DNA from: Molanna angustata
Lineage: Eukaryota; Arthropoda; Insecta; Trichoptera; Molannidae
Assembly: GCA_963576475.1 (NCBI GenBank)
Contig: OY754972.1
Span: forward strand, 26,942,424-27,006,423
DNA length: 64,000 nt
Reading direction: 5' to 3'
How positions within the stretch are numbered: position 1 is the stretch's first letter; every line of letters starts with the position of its first letter. The position numbers were made by a program, and so were the translations under genes. The notes under the pieces were generated by a model. The model had not been told where the DNA came from. It made no database searches and saw only the letters and a program-made list of their open reading frames with translations. This document shows positions 54,796 through 64,000 of this stretch, one piece after another.

Positions 54796-57409
54796 AAAAG
54801 TTAAAATTCGTCTGTGTATACATGCTAAGTCTTTTCTTTATTCGTATAATTTTCATAGTCCTAGAACGTCGCTATTTGGTCTCTCTTAAATCGAGGTTAT
54901 TGTGAATATCCTGGGATATTATTCTAGGAATGCAGCTTGGTACTTCATCGGTCGGACCGGGTCGTAGGTACCCGCGCGAAAAAAAATCGATACATGTAGG
55001 TATTCTGAGGATGACTTAGATATTAAACCTTAGGGTCGTGATCTTTTCGACTGTAGTTTTTTTTCTTTTGTTCTTATGTTTTCTTAGTGCGAAGAATAGG
55101 TTGATTTAAATTTCTATTTCTCTCGTTACTGGGTCTTAACTTTCTAGCGTTAGGTAATTATTACCGGGAGGTTTTATTTTATTCATGCTCTCATTTCTTT
55201 CCTGGGTTATTTAATCATTCGATTCTTTATTTATTTATTTGTTTATCTGGCTGTTTATCCTCTGAAATGGTTGTCTACCACTTCCTACGTTTACTTATTT
55301 CTTCGTATCTCTTTCCCTGATTGCGTTTGTTATTTATTTACGTATTTATTCCCCTATACCTATCTGTAAATTTTCTCTCAGCAATCACTCTGTTGGTTTA
55401 CTTACGTGTTTATTTCTACATTCACGTAATTGGCTTACTCTCCAGAGCATTAAATTTTTCTTTGTTTACTGTTAAATATGTAGGTCTTGTTTCCCGAAAT
55501 TAAAATAATCAAATAAATAAATCAATTTTCCTGTTTTCTATCTCCTTTCGGTCCGCAACGATTCGACAGTGGGTAAGCCCTGGCTACCTCTACTTATATT
55601 TCCTTGTCTGGTCTCATTCAAATTTATGTGTCCTACCCTTAAGACTAAAACCGTGTCCGTAAACCTTGGGGTGGTCTAGTGATCTAGTGACCGAACATCG
55701 TCTGGACCCATATGTGTTCCCACGAACTAGATTTGCAGGGCCACATTGCCGTCCGTCTAATTTCTGATTTATCGTATCCGTTAGAGCGGCTCGCGAAATC
55801 TGACACCTTTCTCCAACGGACATTCCAGTGGCGTAACTCTCTAACTACTTGGTCCTTTGATGTTGTTCAATACGAAACATCTCTGTGTTTTCTCAAACCA
55901 AAAATAAAAATACCGAGAATTTTTTTTTTTTTTCACGTTGAGCTTGTCTGTTGTTTTCTTATTTATGCCGCCAAATTATAACTTTTGTAATTAAATTATT
56001 TACCGATTAATTATTTACTTATTATCATTTCGTTAATTATCATCCGACACTAATTAGCTATATCACATTCTATTGAATAGGATCCAGCGGTTACTAGCAA
56101 ATTCCTTCTGAAATCATTTTCCTATGTCAGAAGCAATTTTTTTTTTTAAGACTTGTTCCCGCTTCTATTTTTCTGATTACCCAAAATATTTCGGTACGCC
56201 CATGTCGCATTTCGATGTCTCGACCGTTGGCGTGTTCCCATGGACCAGCCAAGATATCCATATTTGTCAATTATAAGTTATTGCGTCCTGCCTGGCCCTT
56301 CCTTGCGACTGACAAGGTTCTCCGAGGCTAAACCAACATACCACCTACGCAGGATTCTGCGAAATATGCACGTCTCTAGTGTCTGAGACCCGACGCGTGA
56401 TTTTGTTCAAATACCTATCCATGTTGGATATATCAATATCGTTAAGCGTTTTCGATTTGACTCAGGGGCCTTGACTCACTTTTTGCACGGAGTTCTCCAT
56501 CTAGTATATTATAATAAAAATCTATGTATTGCACACGTCCAAGGTTGCCAACTTGGAAAAAATACCCCTAAACACAAGTAAATAATACCCCAAAATTAAT
56601 TTTAAAAATATTATTCAAATTAATATAAATATTATGATATTTACATAATATTGTGATCGATATATTGCCTTGCATTAAGATAACAAAGAAACCCCAATAC
56701 CCATTATTTCACTTTGGCCTAATGTATTTATTTTATTAATACTACGAACGGCTTATAACGGGTCCCCTGACTTTATTATCCTTTTTATCGAAAATAAATC
56801 AGGTTCAAATGCACTAAGAATATTCCTAGAATCTGGGTGAAAACCCAGAAAAATGCATGGTAGTGACTTGAGTGTGTTTCAGATTCATATAATCCTCGGG
56901 GGAGAATATAAGTATTAATAATGAAATTTCTTTCAGATATTATTAACAATTGAATTTTAGGGTGAATTTAAGTTTGTTTTAATTTATAATTTTAAAAGTA
57001 ATTAAGTGATAGTGTTAGTGCTTCATCGCAATCCTGGTTGGAAAGCAGTTTGGTAAGATCTTTCCAGTTATATATTATTTTTGCCATGCCTGTATTAATG
57101 TATATGTTTTTCAGACACATCACAGCCGATTTGCTGATTATGTTTTATAAGATAATTCTCTTCAAAAACAGTGTTTAATGTTTATTTTTTGTATTTTACT
57201 CTCAAGCAGGAGCTAATATGCTTAATTTGTACTTTTCAGCAATTATTTATTATTCGGAAGGTCGATATACCCTTTTGACAATTTGGCTCGTTCCAACGTG
57301 TTTCCTTACTAACGTTTTTTTACAATTTGGCGCTATCCACGTGAGGCCTTCAAAGCAGTAGATTTTAACGTAAACAATTTTGACATTAGTTGTGTTAACG
57401 TTTTTTTAA
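54796..57409. other. Spacer without recognised genes
   Basis: CT-rich sequence up to 55.5 kb, then mixed sequence with moderately GC-rich islands (55,540-55,870 and 56,190-56,480) that resemble degraded mobile-element text but match no named family. A dispersed 28-bp motif lies at 56,498-56,526. The region near 56,950-57,050 could hold a 5' UTR exon of CC2D2A, but this is unproven. Confidence 0.4.
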
Positions 57410-57524
57410 CAAATATCTTGAACCAGGCTTCCGAGTGCGTAGAGCGCCAAGAAGGTGGGCAATTTGCACATAAACCAACCAAGCAAAAAGACAATAATTT
57501 GCGCTCTGGTTCAAGATATTTGGC
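57410..57524. mobile_element. 115-bp GC-rich inverted-repeat element, copy 2
   Basis: The ends CAAATATCTTGAACCA and TGGTTCAAGATATTTGG are inverted repeats. The left inner flank (GGCTTCCGAGTGCGTAGAGCG) matches copy 1 at 20,696 in direct orientation, while the core matches copy 1 in reverse complement. Confidence 0.65.
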
Positions 57525-57807
57525 GACAACTATAAAATTTGACTTAGGCCCAATTCCATATTCCTCCAAGCCCAATTCAAACAAATCGACAGTTGGATAC
57601 TTATGTAGGAAATTGACTAACTTACTGGCAACTTCAAAACATCCGTTTCCATAGCAACAATCTAATAAATATGACACAAAATTTAAAAGACTTTGTCATA
57701 CCAGTATTACTTTATTTTATTTAAAGTAATTTGCTTCCTAAATTTAAATCTTCTTTTCGTTACATTTTCATGTTAACAGTATATTTATAAATATTTCTGT
57801 AAAAAAA

Positions 57808-60800
57808 ATGGGTGAAAGCCCCAGTACTGAATTAGTGAAATCATTTAAGGATAAGATTAAAGATAGGATATCCCTTGTTAAGCAAAAGTCCACAGAGTTT
57901 CTCTTAAACAGTCGATCAAATAATTCACGATATGATCACGGAGATTGCCACAGTGAATTTGCATTTTGTATGGATACTTTTCTACCCCAAACTTATCAAG
58001 AAAATGAAATTGAACAAGCAATAAATGAACATTTGGGAAAATTAGATGTTGAAAAATCTCGACAACTCAAAAAGATCAGACAAATGGAGGATGACTTTTT
58101 CTTATTTGAAACACAAAATAACGAAACATTTAATAAATCAAAATTTGAAAGACGAAAAGAAAGTGTTTCTGCTTCCCTGAATAGAGATATAGAGTGTAAA
58201 AATTTAATCACTAATGAAGCATCTGAGATTTCTCCAATCAAAACCGCTCTTGAATATTTTGATGTGGAAATAAATTCAGAGAAAATTATAACCCCTCTAA
58301 TTATGCCAATAAAAATGGATTTTTCAAAAGCAAATTCATTGTTTTGGGATGGCACAATAAACAAGGTCAATGGGAAAACACAAAGGAATTTGGCCGAAGA
58401 AGGATATTACGTTGGAAGAAAACTCAATCCTAAAGCTACTCATTTGAAAGGTATACTCAGTCATGCAGATGATAGAGAGTAAGTGTTTTAATAAATATTT
58501 TTTTTAGATGGGTGTAGGTGGCATAGTGGTTAATAGGACATATTTAAGTACCTACTTATTATATGTATATTTTTTTAATAAAAATTATACATACTGTACA
58601 TTCATATTTCATATATATACATACACTTCTTGACTAACAAATTTTCTATGCTTAAGATAATCTAAAAAAACTGCTTATGATTTTTTATTTATATCAAATG
58701 TTGTTTGTATTATTCTAGTTTAGTTCTTTCATCCAATTTCTTATGATAATTTGGATAAATTCTAAAACAAATAAAAAATAATGCATTAGAAATATATTAT
58801 GTAATTTTATGTCACATAACATTTTACAGAGAGTGGTTTGATGCAGAAAGTGACTTGATCTTACAAGATAATCCAATATGTGAATATAATAAAGATATAT
58901 TCTTTAAATCAAATTCATATTCAGAAATGCCCGTACAATTTGTGAGTCCAGTGCAATTTAAAGAAATTTTAGCAACAAACACGCACATTGCAAATCAATA
59001 TAAATCAATAATCGAGTTGGATTTTGGAAAAATTACATTCAAACATCACCCATTATTTTCTATAGAGCACATATTAGCACAGAGGATGATCGAATTGTAT
59101 GATCAATATTTGGAACATCAATCAAAAAAACACTTAGTACAGAGAGAAGACACATTAGTATCTTTGAGGCAGAATAAATTGTTGGCAATGGAAAGATTAC
59201 GTGAAACATATATAAATAACGAAAAGAAATTTTATCAAGATAATGTGTTACAAAAATGTATAAAAGAAATTGAAATAATCAGAAAGTTATATATGAGTGA
59301 AGCAAAATTTGAAAAACAATTGGAACGGAATATTCTATTGGTATGGAGAATGATAAAATATTTTAGAAAACAATTAAAATTTACAAGTACAAGTCTTGTT
59401 CTGGAGTTGAGTAAAGTTAAAACAGAACCCGATGAGGATAGAAAGATATGGGAAGAAAATTTTGAAAATGAACTGTCTGACATAGTAGATGAAATTAAAT
59501 TAACTTATTATCAATCAAGAATGGAATACATTAAGAAAACTAAAATGCTTAAGAAAAACAATCCCAATAACCATAAAAAACCAACAAAGCCAGTTTTAGA
59601 TTACGATGATGATAAAATTAGAAGAAATCTATTTAATGAAATGTGTGAAGCTTTTAGACAACCCGGAGAATCAGTTTTCAGTTTTCATTTAAAATATTCT
59701 CCAGAAATAATCACTCAAACAACAAATGCAATCAATGAAACAAACCGACGGACAGATGTCAGCAAAGCAAAAATATTTGTTAAAATTTTAGTCAATGATA
59801 AAGAAGTGTGCAAAACAAAAACAATTCAACTAAGCCAAGATTTTACAATGAATTTCGATGAAAGTTTTTCGATTCATTTGCCAGACAATATTTCAAAATT
59901 AAGTTTTGCTATTTATGAACAACATTCAATATTACCGCCGAGTCAAATTGGCGATTTGTCAATTACTTTACCAGATACAAACATTCTCATATCTCATGCT
60001 ACATACAGGAGTCATGCATTTAAAATAAATCATAAAGGGAATTATAACCATTACGGTGTTGGTGGAACTAGTAGAATATCTGAATACTTAAGTAGAAAAT
60101 ATCCTCAAATTACAGTTCGAAAATTGAATGTGGATGATGATTTAAGTAGAGAAGGTATTTTAGACATAAAAATAGGATGGACACCTAATATAAAAGAAAA
60201 TATTTCAAATATTATACAAACATCCAACATATATCTTAATATTAATAAAAATACTATTAAACCTGAAAAACTTACTAAAGAAACATTGATACAAATGTTT
60301 GATACAACGTTGGATCCAAATGATCCAAAAAATTCATTTTTATTTACGTTTCTGAAGGAATTTGAAGAGAAAGACATATCGAGCAAACATTTTTATTTCA
60401 TAGATTATTTAAATTTGCATCAAATCTCAAAGGATTATGGAGATATTAGTGTTAATTATATGATTCAAAATGATCACACATTGAAAGATGGTGACAGAAA
60501 AAAAAAATATGACAAGCATGATCAGACAAGTAATTCTGATATAACTTCAAGAACACCAAGAGGCAGTGTATTGGATGATATGACATTAGCCAATAAAATA
60601 TTAGATCCAGTGGAATTACAAAGAAGAACTAGTGTAAGGTATCTTCAGCTTGTGAATGAGCATTTAGTGTTACAAAGTGAACTAGAAGACGAGGATAAAA
60701 AGCTGAGTGACATATTAACATTTTTCAAATATCCCGGAATAAGGTGAGTCGTAAAAAGTAACATATGTTTCACAAATATTTACATTTAAGGTGTTTGTTT

Positions 60801-63800
60801 TTCAATTCAGAAGTGCATTAAATATGCAACATGGGTGTAGAAACCTCTAAGCATACAAATTGATGAATACTCCTTCAAAACTGTCAGTGAGTTTGTGAAT
60901 CATGGCGAACGACAATAGTGTCTCCAAAATCAAACCGAGATTAGAAGCTGCAAACCTACTTTGAGAAATGAAATCTCGCCACTTCAATATAAAAACCAAG
61001 ATCCTACTGTATAAAACTCATATTTGACCCATGCTAATGTATGGTTCGGAATACTGGACAATCGGTAAGGCCGAAGAGAAAACTCTCGAGGTTCTATATG
61101 GCCCAATTTGTAACAATAGAGAGTAGTATATTAGATTTAACCGGGAACCTTTAACAAATAATGGGCGATGGATACATTGCAGAAGCGATTTTGAATGGCG
61201 TGATTGGACGGAGTTTTGAAGGATGCTCATAGTATAGTTGTCCAGAACTGACATAGCGGTGCATAAAATTGATAGTCATGGAGGCAAACTCTACAGGAGG
61301 TCAGTTGTAGAGCCACATATGATGACTATGCTATGCACATGCATAGTGCTGAGAATTTGTTTTGATTAGTTGATATTTACTCAGATTTTTGTAGGTACAT
61401 AAATTGTTCTTAGCACATAGTAATATTACTATACCTACTATTTTTAACAGGACTGTTACAATAAATTTTTTGAGACCAAAGGAACCATTATTTCATCAGA
61501 CAAGACAAGCAAACACATCAGCAAAAGTAAAAATAGATATTAATGCGGGATATACTTTGAGAATATGTATTCTAAAGGCTTTTCAATTACCCTGTAGACT
61601 TGGAGTCAATAATACAGACAACACATCCAACCAAGATGAAGGTAATAAAAATCAGGGGGGCAAGTCCAGTCAAGTGGGGAAATCAAAACCCTCATGATTA
61701 CCCGTACCATGGATATAATTATCTTATAGAGTTGTGTAATACCTCAATATATTATACATAAAACTTCATAAGATAATTATATCCATGATATAGGTTAACA
61801 TGGATGGTTTTGATTCCGCCTGTTGACCAGACTTACCCCCCTGTTTTATAGTTTGGTACAATTTTTATTATCTAGCTTCATAACACTTAAACTCAATAAA
61901 ATTTGTTTTTGTTGAGTGTTTTCGTTTTTATTTTAAAGGAAACCTGAAAATGGTTAGTTTAAGACCATTTGTTCGAGTGACTTGTCAAGGGAGAAATTTA
62001 CGAACATCGACTGCAATGGGTTATAATCCTACATGGAATGAACAAATGTATTTACCAGTCAGGTGAAAATAATTATAAATTCATTATATATAATATTATA
62101 GTAATAATAAAAAAAGCCAAAAACACAATTAAGACACAAAAATGCATTAATTTTGGTTTGGTAACTGGATTGTCAGTAAAAATGCATTTATTTTGGTTTG
62201 GTAACTGGATTGTCAGTAAAAATGCATTTATTTTGGTTTGGTAACTGGATTGTCAGTAAAAATGCATTTATTTTGGTTTGGTAACTGGATTGTCAGTAAA
62301 AATGCATTAATTTTGGTTTGGTAACTGGATTGTCAGTAAAAATGCATTTATTTTGGTTTGGTAACTGGATTGTCAGTAAAAATTAAACACAGTTTTATGC
62401 ACAAAAAACAGCATTTGATTTTTATAGTGAAAATTTTTAGATTAGTGGTAACAGAACAGTTAGCGCGCTGTGTTAGTATCCAGTCGTCGCGAGTTTGAAT
62501 CCTGCTAACACCAATTTCGTTCATATATAGCACAAGCATATTCTTAATTTAGGAAATCTATGTATATGTACTTGTCATAAGGAAATATTCATTCTTTTGA
62601 AAAAAAAAATTAAAATATACATAGTCAACGCTGTCATTCTGAATAAAATAAAAAAGTGGATTGTAAGTTTTCATTGGTTAAATTCTGCACCTCTTGGCTT
62701 TAAATCTGTTCCCGATTTCAGATTTTTCGCTTAAGGCAGTAGGCAAGTATGTTTAAATCGTAATAGTAGATAAATTGAATGAATGCAGGCGACAGATAGG
62801 TAAATTCTAAGTGAAAATTCGAAATCGGGATCACGTTGAGAGTAAGCTAGTTGATCATGTCAATTATGCACATGAGTTAAAATGTAATACATATTTCAGC
62901 ACTATACTAAATTACATAGGTACTCCACCCTTTCCCTAACTCAAATAGTAAAGTATTTGATGTAAAGGTTTGAGACATGCAACTCATACTCTTGATAAGT
63001 TTTCATTCTATAAATTATATCCTATTTTAATTTATATTTCGACAAGGCTGATGTGTGGGAATACTCCTAAGTGTCATGCTTCCTTTTATAGGGCACATGT
63101 GTCATGTACACCTGTTGGTAGCATTGGTAGCATGGGCGCCCGCAGAAAATTTAATTTTCTGGGGGGGGGGGGCAAAATATTTTTAGTAATGTTTTAATGC
63201 AAACGGCAGGAAAAGAATGATCGGCCGGAGCAATGAGGCGCGGGGGCCCGAACGCTTGACACTCACGTCATACCGGTGCGTCATAAAAGTAACATTATTT
63301 GACTATTTTCAATCAATCCGGGGGGGGGGGGGGGGGGGGGGGGCAAGTGCGCCCCCTGCGGGCGCCCATGGTTGGTAGTTACCCATGTGCGATTAGGCAG
63401 TGATGCAATTCCAATAATTGGGTGAAGTTTATGTACTGGGGTAGGTTTAAGACATCCAGATACCAAGTGGGCCATGTCGTTTACTGCAATGTCCATTTGT
63501 AAACTATAAAGTGTTTTTTTTTTAGTTATAACTAACCCAAATTTATTACAGAGATCAAAATTTTATCTATGGAAAATGTAATATAAATAAATATATGTAA
63601 TATAAATAATGTGATTATTAAAAAAAAATACCACAATTTCAGCCTTGATTCTAACTCAGCTATCATGTTTCACATGTTTGATGAAATTTTTGAAGACCTC
63701 CTGATAGACGATCGATTGGAAAATTCTACAGTTCATTGTCAGTATACTGCTAATTGGCTGGCTACATTGAAAATACCTTTGGCAAATATATTTTCACAAA

Positions 63801-63805
63801 ATAAG
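57808..63805 (+). CDS. CC2D2A: CC2D2A, ciliary transition-zone protein (partial)
   Basis: Five exons join in phase: 57,808-58,478; 58,830-60,743; 61,451-61,641; 61,939-62,062; 63,643-63,805, giving 1,021 codons. A GTAC donor follows, so the C-terminus lies outside the window (human protein about 1,620 residues). Exon 1 ends in the conserved EEGYYVGRKLNPKATHLKG segment. Exon 2 has a basic, coiled-coil-prone region, then a first C2-like domain (AKIFVKILVNDKEVCKTKTI). Exons 3-5 form a second C2 domain (YTLRICILKAFQLPCR, then LRPFVRVTCQG, NPTWNEQMYLPV and FDEIFEDLLIDDR). CC2D2A belongs to the MKS module at the base of cilia, where it limits entry to the ciliary membrane; in insects this means sensory neurons and perhaps sperm. 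The start is the first ATG after an in-frame stop-rich leader. Confidence 0.92.
60895..61310 (+). pseudogene. Degenerate LINE relic in CC2D2A intron 3
   Basis: Broken translations contain KTKILLYKTHI, PMLMYGSEYWTIGKAEEKTL and VLYGPICNN, the region just after the RT core that reads 'LYKTLIRPVLMYGSETW' in intact insect LINEs. Stops and shifts are frequent. Confidence 0.65.
62141..62380 (+). repeat. 40-bp tandem repeat, six copies
   Basis: AATGCATTTATTTTGGTTTG followed by GTAACTGGATTGTCAGTAAA repeats at 62,141, 62,181, 62,221, 62,261, 62,301 and 62,341. Two units have TTAA in place of TTTA. Located in CC2D2A intron 4. Confidence 0.95.
62445..62512 (+). repeat. tRNA-like SINE head
   Basis: The text CAGTTAGCGCGCTGTG, then CCAGTCGTCGCGAGTTTGAA and TCCTGC, has the layout of tRNA-derived SINEs: an A-box-like TTAGCGCGC, an anticodon-like CCAG, and a B-box-like GAGTTTGAATCC. 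Acceptor-stem pairing is not good enough to call a functional tRNA. Confidence 0.45.
63132..63370. mobile_element. hAT-like MITE with poly-G runs
   Basis: Perfect 15-bp inverted ends, CATGGGCGCCCGCAG and CTGCGGGCGCCCATG, are flanked by ATTGGTAG and GTTGGTAG (8 bp, one mismatch), fitting hAT. Both inner flanks have long G runs (12 and about 24). No transposase. Located in CC2D2A intron 4. Confidence 0.75.
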
Positions 63806-64000
63806 GTACATATTATCTTCAATATATTTTGAAATAAAAAAATAATACAACTTCTGAAAATAATAAACTTACATTTGATACACAGGCATTTACTAAATAA
63901 GACTTAAATAATAATAACAAACACTACCTTGCACCCTGCGCAAGTGGCCAAAAAAAAATGTAAATTACCTACATTACTTCATCAAGAAGTACTCACACTT
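63806..64000. other. Start of next CC2D2A intron
   Basis: AT-rich sequence after the exon 5 donor; no further exon before the window ends. Confidence 0.6.

Noticed and set aside
57418..57654. Small frames near 57.4 kb
   Set aside because: They overlap the 115-bp inverted-repeat element and lack conserved features.

Overview
The window looks like AT-rich insect chromosome, because the single-copy genes are typical animal genes with insect-style short introns and the repeats are families common in insects. A hemipteran such as an aphid relative is plausible from the repeat style, but the sequence alone does not settle it. No bacterial-type feature is present. All calls come from reading the sequence; no database search was possible.

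Four host-type genes can be read. (1) A THAP-domain protein gene lies on the minus strand at 8.5-10.1 kb, with a likely 5' UTR exon near 10.94-11.05 kb. (2) A divergent, complete 10-exon gene at 11,353-22,784 encodes a 640-residue RMC1 protein (regulator of the Mon1-Ccz1 Rab7 exchange factor). Its phases close exactly, although its introns hold an RTE retrotransposon, a Harbinger relic, other LINE pieces, a 63-bp tandem repeat and a TA tract. (3) A convergent single-exon class III alcohol dehydrogenase (S-(hydroxymethyl)glutathione dehydrogenase) lies on the minus strand at 23,009-24,148. (4) The 5' two thirds of CC2D2A, a ciliary transition-zone protein, run from 57,808 off the right edge.

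The rest is mostly mobile and repetitive DNA. 1-8 kb is AT-rich with LINE relics, fold-back hairpins, a minisatellite and GC-rich repeat-like blocks. 24-27 kb is mostly unclassified, with one LINE relic. 27.3-30.8 kb holds a 463-bp satellite that carries a tRNA-like B box. 30.8-33.1 kb holds three in-phase exons of a P-element/THAP9-type transposase. 34.1-49.6 kb is a nested pile: a (TA)n tract, two Helitron-like elements joined exactly head to tail, another (TA)n tract, a BEL/Pao LTR retrotransposon inserted in that tract, and a 206-bp perfect fold-back with a hammerhead-like motif between two (TA)n tracts. 49.6-57.8 kb contains a hAT MITE, a hairpin element, RTE 3' ends and a GC-rich repeat that matches, in inverse orientation, part of the 2.7-3.0 kb block.

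The most interesting items are the exact Helitron dimer, the fold-back/hammerhead cassette in the TA tracts, the satellite with embedded B boxes, the P-element exons, and a pair of 115-bp elements whose cores are inverted relative to each other.
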